Shown: one piece after another, positions 7,726-17,559 of the stretch | How positions within the stretch are numbered: position 1 is the stretch's first letter | How the letters are laid out: each line of letters opens with the position of its first letter | Assembly (NCBI GenBank): GCA_900129595.1 | Contig: FQWG01000007.1 | Span: 62,001-126,000, forward strand | DNA: 64,000 bases | DNA from: Flavobacterium frigidimaris | GTDB taxonomy: Bacteria; Bacteroidota; Bacteroidia; Flavobacteriales; Flavobacteriaceae | Direction: 5' to 3' | Program-made: the position numbers and the translations under genes | Notes under the pieces: model-generated | What the model was told of the DNA's origin: nothing | Database searches by the model: none | The model's input: only the letters and a program-made list of their open reading frames with translations

Positions 7726-10700
7726 TTTGATTTTCTTCCTGATTCTCTTTTAATTCTTTTTCTTCTTTCTCTTTTTGCTTTCTTTTTTCTTTGCGGATTT
7801 TTTCTTCTTTTATCATTTCCTTTTCTTGTTCTGAACGATGAAAAAGCTCTCTGAATTTATTGTAACTCATGGTAATAATAAAAGCAACACCCGTTTCTAC
7901 AACCTGGCCTTCAACCGCTACCTGATATTGATTTTTTCTGTAGGCACGAACCATGTAACGGCCGTCTTTTGTAAGCTGATAATCTAATGCTACGTCTCCG
8001 GCAATATTGGTGCTTTCTTCATTGGCACGCTCCGCTCCTTCAACACCAAAACTGCTTCCTACGGTTACCTTCAATCTGTCATCGAGCAATTTTTTAGAAA
8101 CAGCAACATTCAAATCAGTTCTGTTTTGCATCGTTCCAGAAGTGTAATCTTCTGTAGATTCTAAATCAAAATTGACTTCAAATCCGGTAATTAATTCTCC
8201 GGCAAGATTGTTTAATTGCTGCGAAAGAATTTTACTCACACTCTGTCTGGCCAAAGATTCTGCATTTGTACCGCCGCTTTCACTCGCAAACGGATTTTCG
8301 CCTACAAATCGGTTTAATAATAAAAGGGCAAAAACCTGCTTATTTAATTCTGCAGGATCCTGTTCTAATTGTTTTAGTTTAGTCTGCGTCAAGGTCACAA
8401 CATCCGAAGAAACATCATAATTACCATCCGGAAGCACAATCCCAAACGAGATATCCGGTTTCATTAACTCTCCGTTCATTTTCAATAAAGTCTGAAACGG
8501 AAGCTTTTGTTTGTATGTATTTCTTATCGCCGAATTATCACTTGGAAGTTGATTTCCAAGCAAATCAATTGGCGCAGCGTTTACTTTATAAATTGCCGTA
8601 ATATTCAAATTTGCCATTGTAGGCTCACCATTCCAGGTAATAAAACTTCCTTTCTGAATATCAAATTTCCTTTTGATTCCGTTAAAATTCATTTCATAAG
8701 CACCATCCGAGAACTCATATTTACCCGTTAGAGTCGTTTTTCCTGATTTATCGATTCCTCCAACTAACTCTGCTTCCCCTTTTAGTTTTAAATAATCCCC
8801 GTTGCCTTTGTCAATAATCAAAGTCAATTCAGCTTCTTTATCAATCGAAATGGCCACATTTACATCCATTCCTTTTACCTCAGACTGATCGAGTTTATTT
8901 TGCAAATCAACGGTCTGTTTCAAATACATATTATCTTCATTGACAAACTCTACAATACCTTCACGATCTACAATTGAAGGATCTGACTGCGGCATTACAA
9001 CCGTAAATTTGGTTTCTTTATTTATTTTTATCGTTCCGTCGACAACAGGACTGTCCAAATTTCCTTTGATATTTAGTTTTGTATCCAGGAACATATCGCC
9101 ATAAAACAAATCATTATCTACTTCTTTAGAATGTATGGCTCTAAAATCGTCCGCCGTAATCACTAAACCAAAATTATAAACTTTAAAATCCGGAGACTGA
9201 ATGGTTCCGTCTACAGATAATTCGTTATCATTTTCATCGTGAAGCGCAAATTTATCAAAAGTGATTACATCATTATTAAAGGTGATTTTTTCCTGATCTG
9301 TTTTAAAAAATGAATTTAACTGTGTAATTCTAAAACCTGTATCATTAAAATTTAATTCGCCCGCAACTTTTGGACTTGATGCATTTCCGATAATTTTAAA
9401 ATTTCCGGATAAATATCCCGTTCCGTCCGTAACGTTGCCCATTGTAAAGCCCTGAATACTTTTGATATTCAGCTTATTCAAATCTAAATTGAAATCAAGA
9501 TTGCCATCATCAATTTTATAATTTCCGGTAAGGCTTACATCATTATCCTGACCCGTAAGTGTAACATTTGCAGCCAATAAATTGTCCGTTTTATTATCTA
9601 CTTTTATTCCAATATCACCAACAGGCTCGCCTTTAAAAGCAAACTGATCTATTTTTAAATCAGATGTAAAAGTGGGTTTTGTCATTATATTTTCAGCCAA
9701 TGCATTACCATTGATTAAACCCTGCATCAAAATTTCATCTTTTTTGACCATGTTCATAATGGTCTCAATTTTGAAATTCACAAAATCAACTTTCAGTGGC
9801 GCATTATCCTGTTCGCCCTGCGATTGTATTTTCAACTCATTTCCGGAATTCGTTAAATAAAACTTATTGATATAAAGTCTTTTTCCACCAAATTCGATTA
9901 CATTTTCAGGATCAATATCCCATTTATCATAATTCAGGATGAAGTTTTCGGCATCGATTTTGAAGATATTTTTAGAATCTTCTGTTTTGAATTCTCCGGC
10001 AATAAAATACTGTTGTTTGTCTTTTACATCTTTCACTTCAAGTGCATAAGTCAAAAGATTATTCTCGACTTTCCCTGATAAACTTGTAAATGGGATTTTT
10101 AAAGAACCGCTTTCGATTGTTGCTACAGAAACTGAGTATTCTAAAGCATTTTCTTGGGCTTCGATATTTATTTTTCCATCAGAAATGGTATTATCCGCAT
10201 ACACAATTCTTGGAATAGTTCCTTTTATTTCTAATGAATCTGTTACATTATTGTATTTCCCTGTAATGTTGATAGGCTCTAAACCGGTTAATTTCGGAAC
10301 CAGTTTAAAAAGTATCGGATCATTATCAATCTTTAGCTTAAATGCCAATCGTTGTTCATCTGATTCTCCGTTTACTTTTGGATTTTTTAAATCAATATAT
10401 TTCGACAATGATTTTTTTATTGCGGCTGTTAATGTTGTCAATTTGTATTTTCCATCCACTTCAGCTTTCAAAAACTGAGAGGCAATTTTGATATTGTTAC
10501 GGTTATTATCTGCAAAAGCAATTATGCGTACTGAATCCAGAACAATTGGCTCTGCATCCTGTACAACCTGAATGTTCGACAGAAACACTTTTCCGTTCAA
10601 CAAATCAGGATTACTATTGGCAATATCCGCATCAACATTTCCGCGCAATTTCATTGGACCTGCATGTAGATTCAATTTTTCAAGATCTGCAATATCCAGG

Positions 10701-12802
10701 TTTAATTTTAATTGTATCGACGGATATTTATCTTTGGTATCTCCATTGGCAACCAGATCAAAATGCAGATTAGGATCTTTCATTCCGGATTTAACCGCAA
10801 ATGATCCGTTTTCGATATTTCCTTTTAAAGCTAAATCTTTATAGGTATATTTATTAAAAACGGCTTTCTGAACCAATCCGTCAAATTGCGCCTGAGCCGT
10901 TTTAGGATCAAGACCTTTTCCATCCACTTTTGCTTTGAGCGTAATTTTTCCGATGGAATCATTTTTAATTAATTTTCCTAAATCAAAATCCAGCAAATAA
11001 ACGGTCGCGTTGTACTTTTCTTTTTTCTTAATACGCTGATCAAATAAAGCATCTACTTTCGCATTTCCGAAACTACTGTTTAAAGCCAGATTTGTTTTGA
11101 AATTCTGAACTGAACCCTTAAATTTCCCCTGCAGGTTTAATTGAGAAGGCAACTGAACATTTTTTGGAATTGTTCCCGCCGGCACAAACGAATATATGTC
11201 TTTAGAAGTACTTGAAATTTTCTTTATATCGAGATCATAATACGCTTTTTGAGCATCCGGCAATCCTTTTATTTTCCCGGAAAGAGAAACTTTTGTAGTT
11301 CCTATTCCGCTCATTTCGAATTGCGGAATATCCAGGTCTTTTATTTTTCCGCTTAAACGCGTATTCAGGTATAAAATCGCATTTGGGTTACTTTTAAACG
11401 GATTTGTTTTTTGTAAATCCGGAACAAACAACAAGATATCTTTAAAACCTATTTTCGACTGACTTAGATTGCCGTCTATAGAAAGGTTTCCTAAATCTTT
11501 AGAAATCGATGCAATTGAAAGATACACTACATTTATTTTATTTTGCAAAAGAGTCTGTGGCGTTTTTAAATACAAATCATTCAGATATGCATTTTTAGGT
11601 CCGTAAAAGAAATTGGTTTTTAAAGACTGAATTTGTAATCCGCTTTTATCATTTGCCGTTAAGGTTTTAATATTCCCGGAAATCGTGTCGTTTCCGTAAT
11701 ATAGTTTCTCTGCCTTAAAATTCACTTTATCCAAATCAAGGTGACTGTAATCAATACCTTTTAAAACCGGTTTCGATTGCATATCATCAAATTTGAATGC
11801 GACATCCTGTATATCGATGTCATTCAGTTTTACTTTCCATCCTGCCTGTTTAATGGCAGTCGAATCTAAATCGGGAGTTTTTATTTGTTTGTCTTTTGTA
11901 CCTAATCGTAAGTTTCCTTTTAGATTTTTTAGTTCGAAAGTATCAAAATCTAAAAGCTGATTGTTCAGATCGATTTTATTGACAGACAAATCAAGATTAC
12001 CCAATTTTATTCCTGAGTCTAATTTGGAATCTTTATTATCGTATGCGATATCAATTTTCGACAAACTGATTTTACCTAAACTCAAATTAAAATCTTGTCT
12101 TTTCGAAATAGTATCAACAGTTTCTACCGATACTTCTGCAATTTTTTCGACTGCATCCTGGTCTAAAACCAATTTTAATCCGTCTAATTTAATGTTCGGA
12201 ATATCGAAAGTCATTTTATCTAAATCGAATTCCTTAAATTTTGTATCGAAATGGGTTAGATTGACTTTGACATCATTCTTAGAAAAATCATCTTTAAAGT
12301 TGAATTTCACATTATCAAGATTAACTTTTACAACCGAAATTTTAAAAGGTTTACTATCCGGATCTTCTACTTTTGGTTCTTTTGATTCAAAAGCTTTTAT
12401 GATATAATCGAAATTAAAAACGCCATTTTTATTTCTGGAAATATTGGCATTGACATTTTCAAGTGAAACCGAATTGATCTCCAGTTGGCTGCTTATTAGT
12501 TTAAACAAATCAACATCAAGCTCTAAACGTTTACCTGCCAGTAAAGTATCTTTCTTTTGATCTTCAAAATAGAAACCTTCCAAAACTATATCTTTCGGGA
12601 ATTTGATCGAAATATGATCTAAGGCAACTTTGGTTTTAATCTTATTATGAAGATAGGTAATGGCCTTATCCTTTGCATAATTTTGAACGGACGGAACCTG
12701 AATTAAAACAATTAGAAGTAACAAAAGTGCAATGATAGCAACCACGCACCAAAGAAGTATACGTAGTGTTTTTTTAAGAAAATGAATGGGTTTCTTATTC
12801 AT
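7700..12802 (-). CDS. tamB: Translocation and assembly module protein TamB (AsmA-like, very large)
   Basis: A 1700-residue protein with a single N-terminal membrane helix (about residues 12-33) followed by a long repetitive beta-rich body typical of TamB/YhdP-like lipid-bridge proteins. Repeated patterns such as LKIDNDPILFKLVP, GTIPRIVYADNTISDGKINIE and GNFKIIGNASSPKVAGELN recur through it. The C-terminal TamB (DUF490) domain is seen from about residue 1250, with LTGKYEFSDGAYEMNFNGIKRKF and a final beta segment. After it comes an unusual 40-residue tail made almost entirely of Lys and Glu. Its gene overlaps tamL, the outer-membrane partner. By family it spans the periplasm; the tail's role is unknown. 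Confidence 0.88.
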   Translation of the reverse strand: MNKKPIHFLKKTLRILLWCVVAIIALLLLLIVLIQVPSVQNYAKDKAITYLHNKIKTKVALDHISIKFPKDIVLEGFYFEDQKKDTLLAGKRLELDVDLFKLISSQLEINSVSLENVNANISRNKNGVFNFDYIIKAFESKEPKVEDPDSKPFKISVVKVNLDNVKFNFKDDFSKNDVKVNLTHFDTKFKEFDLDKMTFDIPNIKLDGLKLVLDQDAVEKIAEVSVETVDTISKRQDFNLSLGKISLSKIDIAYDNKDSKLDSGIKLGNLDLSVNKIDLNNQLLDFDTFELKNLKGNLRLGTKDKQIKTPDLDSTAIKQAGWKVKLNDIDIQDVAFKFDDMQSKPVLKGIDYSHLDLDKVNFKAEKLYYGNDTISGNIKTLTANDKSGLQIQSLKTNFFYGPKNAYLNDLYLKTPQTLLQNKINVVYLSIASISKDLGNLSIDGNLSQSKIGFKDILLFVPDLQKTNPFKSNPNAILYLNTRLSGKIKDLDIPQFEMSGIGTTKVSLSGKIKGLPDAQKAYYDLDIKKISSTSKDIYSFVPAGTIPKNVQLPSQLNLQGKFKGSVQNFKTNLALNSSFGNAKVDALFDQRIKKKEKYNATVYLLDFDLGKLIKNDSIGKITLKAKVDGKGLDPKTAQAQFDGLVQKAVFNKYTYKDLALKGNIENGSFAVKSGMKDPNLHFDLVANGDTKDKYPSIQLKLNLDIADLEKLNLHAGPMKLRGNVDADIANSNPDLLNGKVFLSNIQVVQDAEPIVLDSVRIIAFADNNRNNIKIASQFLKAEVDGKYKLTTLTAAIKKSLSKYIDLKNPKVNGESDEQRLAFKLKIDNDPILFKLVPKLTGLEPINITGKYNNVTDSLEIKGTIPRIVYADNTISDGKINIEAQENALEYSVSVATIESGSLKIPFTSLSGKVENNLLTYALEVKDVKDKQQYFIAGEFKTEDSKNIFKIDAENFILNYDKWDIDPENVIEFGGKRLYINKFYLTNSGNELKIQSQGEQDNAPLKVDFVNFKIETIMNMVKKDEILMQGLINGNALAENIMTKPTFTSDLKIDQFAFKGEPVGDIGIKVDNKTDNLLAANVTLTGQDNDVSLTGNYKIDDGNLDFNLDLNKLNIKSIQGFTMGNVTDGTGYLSGNFKIIGNASSPKVAGELNFNDTGFRITQLNSFFKTDQEKITFNNDVITFDKFALHDENDNELSVDGTIQSPDFKVYNFGLVITADDFRAIHSKEVDNDLFYGDMFLDTKLNIKGNLDSPVVDGTIKINKETKFTVVMPQSDPSIVDREGIVEFVNEDNMYLKQTVDLQNKLDQSEVKGMDVNVAISIDKEAELTLIIDKGNGDYLKLKGEAELVGGIDKSGKTTLTGKYEFSDGAYEMNFNGIKRKFDIQKGSFITWNGEPTMANLNITAIYKVNAAPIDLLGNQLPSDNSAIRNTYKQKLPFQTLLKMNGELMKPDISFGIVLPDGNYDVSSDVVTLTQTKLKQLEQDPAELNKQVFALLLLNRFVGENPFASESGGTNAESLARQSVSKILSQQLNNLAGELITGFEVNFDLESTEDYTSGTMQNRTDLNVAVSKKLLDDRLKVTVGSSFGVEGAERANEESTNIAGDVALDYQLTKDGRYMVRAYRKNQYQVAVEGQVVETGVAFIITMSYNKFRELFHRSEQEKEMIKEEKIRKEKRKQKEKEEKELKENQEENQIEGNEQKT

Positions 12803-12961
12803 ACGTCAATAAAACACGATTAGATTAAAGTTGCGTTATTATAAAACTGTATTGCTACAGTTTACAAAATTGTGGATTTTAAATTTTAACAATTTACATA
12901 ATTACACGCAATTATTCTAAAATTTTATGAACAAATAATTATTTTCTTACTTTAAAATATG

Positions 12962-12987
12962 TTACGAAGGTGCTAAGACACAAAGAA
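12962..12987. repeat. Short dispersed repeat (gaaggtgctaagacacaaag)
   Basis: This string is the reverse complement of the segment near 4514-4536 (ctttgtgtcttagcaccttcg). It belongs to the same dispersed family as the GCAAAG blocks. It lies in the 193-base gap between the GSCFA gene and tamB. Confidence 0.5.
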
Positions 12988-12995
12988 AATTGATA

Positions 12996-13955
12996 TTAGA
13001 ACTTAATATGAGTCCAATTTGCCTCAACAAGTTTTATTTTCTCCTGAAGTTTTGCTAAGAATTTCTGATGTTGTTCTGATTCCGGATTAAAACTTCGATG
13101 GCGCAAACTTTTTTGTATCTCTGCGATTTCCTGCATCGTAGCAATACTGCTTTCAGCCATATAATTTTCGCTGAACTTTTGCCAGATATAATCGATTGCT
13201 ACCTGATTAGGATGCAGCATATCTTCGGCATAAAAACGATAATCACGAAGTTCATCCATCATGATTTCATAAGAAGGAAAATAATTATGGGTTGTGAGTT
13301 GTGAGTTATGAGTTTTTAAAACCTCATGAACTGCAGCAAATAAATGTGATTTACTTAATTGATTTTCTACAAAACCATCTTTTATATGTCGTACAGGCGA
13401 AACAGTAAAAATAAAGTTTATATCAGGGTTTAAAACCTGAACTAAATCAATAGTATTTTGAACACTTTTCTCAATCACATCTACCGATAGCAATTCTTTT
13501 AGAAATTGTTTTTGAGGTACTTTATGACAATTGGCAACAATTGCATCGTTTTCTGTATTTCTGTAAATCCAGGAAGTTCCGTAAGTAATGATAATGTGTG
13601 TGGCTTCTTTTAAATATTTGTAGGTTTCTGAAATCGCTTTATTGAGCGTTTCCAGCAATTCCTGTCGGTCTGAATTGCTTAAATCAGAATGTACTTCGTA
13701 ACTATGCCAGCGCTCGTTATAAAAGAAAACGTCTTTCTCTGTATAAAATTCTTCTTTAACTATCCTACTAATAATTTTCTCGATCGAAACCGGATTAAAA
13801 ATTATCCCAAACGGATTTGCCGCATTCTGAAATTTAAAATAATCAAATTTTTCTGCCATGTTTTCTGCAAAACAGGAACCAATAGAAATGATCTTTGCAT
13901 TATAATCGATTGGATTATTGGTTTTAGAAATCGGTATTTGGGTTCTGAATTGCAT
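12996..13955 (-). CDS. GSCFA domain protein
   Basis: A 319-residue protein with the defining motif GSCFA at residues 26-30 (IISIGSCFAENMAEKF). The family is an SGNH/GDSL-hydrolase-like group; Ser27 would be the nucleophile and the late ML-HPNQVAIDYIW segment could supply the catalytic His. A conserved block THIIITYGTSWIYRN and an internal TVSPVRHIKDGF follow the same pattern. No signal peptide is visible, so it is probably cytoplasmic. The substrate is unknown. It lies between tamB and the interrupted lipoprotein on the same strand, with 193- and 106-base gaps, so it is probably its own unit. Confidence 0.85.
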   Translation of the reverse strand: MQFRTQIPISKTNNPIDYNAKIISIGSCFAENMAEKFDYFKFQNAANPFGIIFNPVSIEKIISRIVKEEFYTEKDVFFYNERWHSYEVHSDLSNSDRQELLETLNKAISETYKYLKEATHIIITYGTSWIYRNTENDAIVANCHKVPQKQFLKELLSVDVIEKSVQNTIDLVQVLNPDINFIFTVSPVRHIKDGFVENQLSKSHLFAAVHEVLKTHNSQLTTHNYFPSYEIMMDELRDYRFYAEDMLHPNQVAIDYIWQKFSENYMAESSIATMQEIAEIQKSLRHRSFNPESEQHQKFLAKLQEKIKLVEANWTHIKF

Positions 13956-13998
13956 GAGTTTTTTTATTCAAAAATACAGTTTAAAACTCATTTAAAGA

Positions 13999-14042
13999 TC
14001 AAAAAAAATCCCCAACATCAATTATTGATGATTGGGGATTTA
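13999..14042 (-). terminator. Terminator of the interrupted lipoprotein gene
   Basis: Reading the minus strand, AATCCCCAA pairs with TTGGGGATT around a second inner stem (catcaat / attgatg) and is followed by a run of eight T. Confidence 0.8.
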
Positions 14043-14061
14043 TTATTGCATTATAAGCTAA

Positions 14062-14838
14062 TTAATAAGTAATCTCCAATTTAAAAGAATCTTTAGCATC
14101 GCCAGAAAACACTTCTGTTATAAAACTATTGGCATTGTATTTATTAGTATTCGTTACTGTTACTGTTTCAATCACTTTTCCTGAACCATCAGTTTCTACA
14201 GTAACATTTTTAACTGCATTATTTGCTGAATAAAAATCAAAATTATCATCTAAATCCAATAAAAGTTTAACTCCCGTTATATTAGTAAAAGGGCTTTTCT
14301 TGTCATCAAATGTATTTGTGCTTTTCTCTCTTACAGCATCGATATACTCAGTAGAAAGTATGTTTCCATTTGCAAAAGTATAAAGTCTAGTTGCATCATA
14401 TTTAATTTCCTGTTTGTTAATTATCTCAGAATAATTTGCGTTAACAGTACCGTTTGCATTGTAAACAAAAGTTAGTTTTTGTGGAGGAGTAGAACCGAAA
14501 GCTCTGGTAGTAAGCTTAGAAACTAATTTTCCAGCTTCGTACGTATACACATCTGTAGACTGCAATTCACTTGATTTAAACTCCTCAACTTTAGTGATTA
14601 CTTCTCCTGTATAGGTATAAACAAATTTAGAAGCGTCTGAAAGAGAAATTTGTTTTAATTTATTTCCGTCGTAAGTGAACGTAAAATCAAGACTTCCTGA
14701 TTTTCCATTTTCAACAGTTGTTTCAACCATTTTTTAAGGTAATAATGTTTCAGATGCAACGTCTGTTGAATCATCACTAGAACAAGAAGAAATTAGCACC
14801 ATAGATAAAGCACTAAAAAGGCATAAAATTTTTTTCAT
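14062..14838 (-). pseudogene. Lipoprotein with YD/RHS-like repeats, interrupted by an in-frame TAA
   Basis: From the ATG at 14838 a clear lipoprotein signal is read (MKKILCLFSALSMVLISSCS, lipobox SSC with Cys19), then SDDSTDVASETLLP. Codon 35 (14736-14734) is TAA. The same frame then continues without a break as KMVETTVENG for 222 residues. The body carries repeated beta-hairpin units such as FTYDGNKLKQISL, YTYEAGKLVSKLTTR and FVYNANGTVNANYSEI, typical of secreted YD-repeat-like Bacteroidetes lipoproteins. One substitution (AAA to TAA) explains the stop, because CCT AAA AAA ATG would restore LPKKM. It may be a nonsense mutation or a sequencing error; translation from 14730 alone would lack the export signal. 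Confidence 0.7.
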
Positions 14839-14865
14839 TTTGATTTGTTAGATTTATTATTGGCG

Positions 14866-14873
14866 CAAACTTA
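14866..14873 (-). promoter_or_regulatory. -7 element TAAGTTTG of the lipoprotein gene
   Basis: On the minus strand TAAGTTTG matches TAnnTTTG exactly, 27 bases before the ATG at 14838. TTG-rich sequence (ggttttggttttggg) lies just upstream but at a shorter spacing than usual. Confidence 0.4.
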
Positions 14874-15190
14874 GTGCAACCCAAAACCAAAACCTTACGG
14901 CATCCCACATTGAAAGTAAAAAAATACATCATGCAACTCCATTACTTAGTAAAACACTAATAAAGAACAACATAAAAAAAATAATTACATTAGTAATAAA
15001 ATTGAGCCAAAAGCAATATTGTCTAAATACTTGGTTATTTTCTTCGTTTTTTTTATTGCGACAGTGTTAAAAAATATATTTTATAAAAAATTAAAATACT
15101 CAATACTAAAAAAACACACTGCTAACTTCAGCTGCAAAAAAATTAGTTTTTTAATAACTAAAAGCAACTTTACAAAGCCAAACTATTCAC
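14874..15190. other. AT-rich intergenic region without a supported gene
   Basis: This gap between divergent genes is rich in A and T. A 63-codon open frame at 15019-15210 is Lys/Phe/Ile-rich low-complexity sequence with no recognisable pattern and is not called. Confidence 0.6.
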
Positions 15191-15198
15191 TACTTTTG
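15191..15198 (+). promoter_or_regulatory. -7 element TACTTTTG of the ABC transporter gene
   Basis: TACTTTTG, followed by C, matches the Bacteroidetes -7 consensus TAnnTTTG and lies 26 bases before the ATG at 15225. No clear -33 TTG is present at the usual spacing. Confidence 0.45.
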
Positions 15199-15224
15199 CA
15201 TCTTCAATAAATTTAAACTCACAC

Positions 15225-16970
15225 ATGAAATTATTATATTCTTATATAATCAAGCACAAAATGCTTTTGCTTTTTGCTTTGATTATGGCCTCTATAAACA
15301 TTTGCTTCAGCTTATCTGACTCTATTATTACCGGTAAATTAATGCAGGATTGCGGTGTTGGTCTGCATAAATATGAAGGAAATGAAATCGGTTTTTTAAA
15401 ATCTTTATCCTTCTGGCTGGGACTTTCGCTTGGTGCCGCAATGATTTCCAGAATTACCAAAAACTTTCAGGATTATTTCACCAATGTTGTGATCCAACGA
15501 ACCGGAGCACAAATGTATACGGATGGTATTAAAAAATCGCTTGATTTGCCTTACGCTGAATTCGAAGATCAGCGAAGTGGTGAAACATTAAGCAAATTGA
15601 CAAAAGTACGCTCCGATTCTGAAAAATTAATTACGCTTTCGATCTCTTTGATCTTTCAGACCATTATCGGTTTTATATTCGTAATTGTATATGTTGCCAG
15701 AATCGATTACCGTATTTCGCTTATCTTTTTAGTAACAGCTCCAATTATTGCTTTAATCAGTTCGTATTTGGGTAAAAAAATTAAGATCGTTTCCCGAAAA
15801 ATTGTCAATCAAACCAATGCTCTGGCCGGTTCTACAACCGAGAGTTTAAGAAACATCGAATTGGTAAAAAGTCTTGGATTAACGTACCAGGAAGAAAAAC
15901 GTCTGAATTTAAACACTTTTAAAATTCTGCAATTAGAATTAGAAAAAATCCGTTTTATCAGAAGTTTGAGTTTCATTCAGGGTACAACCGTACACTTTCT
16001 AAGAACTTGTGTTGTCTTTACTTTGTACTATTTCTTGTTTGGACATAAAATAATCGTGGGCGATTTATTGACTATGGTATTCTTTACCTTCTTTATTTTT
16101 GGACCATTACAGGAATTAGGAAATTTCATTATCGCCTTGAATGAGACTAAAGTTTCAATGGAAAATTTTAAAACTTTATTAAGCGCTCCAAAAGAATTTC
16201 GCCCAAAAAGCCCTAAACATGTGGGAGCAATCAGGTCTTTACTTTTTACCAATGTGAGTTTTCAGCATAAAACTGCCAAATTCAAGGCGGTAGAAAACAT
16301 TAATTTTGAAATTAAACAAGGTGAAACCGTCGCTTTTGTTGGCCCATCAGGCTCGGGAAAAACGACTTTAGTAAAATTATTAGTCGGATTGTACACGCCT
16401 GCTGAAGGACAAGTGCTTTATAATGATATTGATTCTACCGAAATTGACTTGCTAGATTTAAGAAAACAATTAGGGTTTGTAACTCAGGATGCTCAGTTAT
16501 TTTCCGGAACTATTCGTGAGAACTTATTGTTTGTAAGACCTAATGCAACCGATGAAGATTTATATGATGCCCTGAAAAAAGCCAGTTGCGAAAAATTACT
16601 GCAACGTGCCGAAGACGGCTTAAACACTACAATTGGTGAAGGCGGAATTAAAGTTTCCGGTGGAGAAAAACAACGTTTGTCTATCGCTCGTGCTATTTTA
16701 AGAAATCCAAATTTATTGATTTTTGACGAAGCTACTTCTGCTCTGGATTCGATCACCGAAGAGGAAATCAATGCTACCATTAGAAATATATCAGATCAAA
16801 ACAGAATTACGGTTCTAATCGCACATCGACTATCTACGGTACTGCATGCTGACAAGATATTTGTATTAGAACAAGGTAAAATCATCGAATCCGGTAAACA
16901 CGAGGATTTGATTGTTGATAGAGGATTGTATTACGCAATGTGGCGTCAGCAAATTGGGGAACGTAAGTAA
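15225..16970 (+). CDS. ABC transporter, fused permease and ATPase (exporter type)
   Basis: A 581-residue half-transporter. Residues 1-310 hold the six membrane helices of an exporter domain. The ATPase domain follows: Walker A GPSGSGKTT near residue 373, Q-loop in FVTQDAQLFSGT, signature VSGGEKQRLS near 475, Walker B LLIFDEATSALD near 498, and switch His in IAHRLSTV. The order and length match MsbA/lipid- or multidrug-exporter half-transporters, which act as dimers in the inner membrane. The substrate cannot be read from sequence. It has its own promoter-like element and a repeat-rich region behind it. Confidence 0.88.
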   Translation: MKLLYSYIIKHKMLLLFALIMASINICFSLSDSIITGKLMQDCGVGLHKYEGNEIGFLKSLSFWLGLSLGAAMISRITKNFQDYFTNVVIQRTGAQMYTDGIKKSLDLPYAEFEDQRSGETLSKLTKVRSDSEKLITLSISLIFQTIIGFIFVIVYVARIDYRISLIFLVTAPIIALISSYLGKKIKIVSRKIVNQTNALAGSTTESLRNIELVKSLGLTYQEEKRLNLNTFKILQLELEKIRFIRSLSFIQGTTVHFLRTCVVFTLYYFLFGHKIIVGDLLTMVFFTFFIFGPLQELGNFIIALNETKVSMENFKTLLSAPKEFRPKSPKHVGAIRSLLFTNVSFQHKTAKFKAVENINFEIKQGETVAFVGPSGSGKTTLVKLLVGLYTPAEGQVLYNDIDSTEIDLLDLRKQLGFVTQDAQLFSGTIRENLLFVRPNATDEDLYDALKKASCEKLLQRAEDGLNTTIGEGGIKVSGGEKQRLSIARAILRNPNLLIFDEATSALDSITEEEINATIRNISDQNRITVLIAHRLSTVLHADKIFVLEQGKIIESGKHEDLIVDRGLYYAMWRQQIGERK

Positions 16971-16976
16971 GTTTTT

Positions 16977-17101
16977 AATCGCGCAAAGTCGCAAAGTTTT
17001 TCTATGCTTTGCGGCTTTGTTTTTTTTTAGCCTTGAAAGAGAAAAAATCTCGCAAAGTCGCGAAGTCGCAAAGTTTTTTTTTAAGCTTTGCGATTTTTTT
17101 T
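16977..17101. repeat. GCAAAG-type dispersed repeat block, left of GxxExxY gene
   Basis: Repeated motifs gcgcaaagtcgcaaag, ctttgcggctttg, ctcgcaaagtcgcgaagtcgcaaag and ctttgcgat alternate in both orientations, so the block can fold into hairpins. The same family occurs at 4406-4474 and 17560-17683. Confidence 0.65.
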
Positions 17102-17126
17102 ATAATAATTTTTTAAGTTTAAAAAG

Positions 17127-17503
17127 CTATAGATTACAAACTATTCTTTTGATGCCAAATTTAATTATTGGTACATTAAAGTTTATCAATAAGCCTAATT
17201 TCGTTTTTGTGATTTTAAGATAAGTCAATACCTGTTTGGCATGAACGTCTGTAATTTGCTCGATAGATTTTATCTCTAGAAGTACTTTATTTCCTACTAT
17301 CAAATCAGTTCTAAAACCTATATCTAATTTAATTCCATCCCACATTACAGGAAGACTTTTTTGTCTTTCCACAAATAGTCCTCTTTTGTTAGTTCGTGAA
17401 ACAAAATTGCTTCATATACTGATTCTAATAATCCTGGGCCAAGTTTAACGTATATTTTATAGCAAACATCAACTACAACAGCTGAAATTTCATTTTCAGT
17501 CAT
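17127..17503 (-). pseudogene. GxxExxY family protein, frameshifted
   Basis: The first part reads from the ATG at 17503 (MTENEISAVVVDVCYKIYVK) through the family motif GPGLLESVYE and continues to ELTK. There the frame changes, and the match continues in another frame as GLFVERQKSLPVMWDGIKLD and DLIVGNKVLLEIKSIE down to the stop at 17127. Adding one A to the A run at 17384-17387 would join both parts into one protein of about 125 residues, the usual length for this family. GxxExxY proteins are common in Bacteroidetes and have no firm function; some authors see a nuclease-like fold. It is flanked on both sides by GCAAAG repeats. The break may be real or a homopolymer error. Confidence 0.75.
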
Positions 17504-17559
17504 TTTAAAAAAAAAGTATAAACTTACAAATGCTTATTTAAAACAAAACCATAAAAAAT

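Noticed and set aside
15019..15210. 63-codon frame before the ABC transporter
   Set aside because: Low-complexity Lys/Phe/Ile sequence that overlaps the transporter's -7 element and shows no family pattern.
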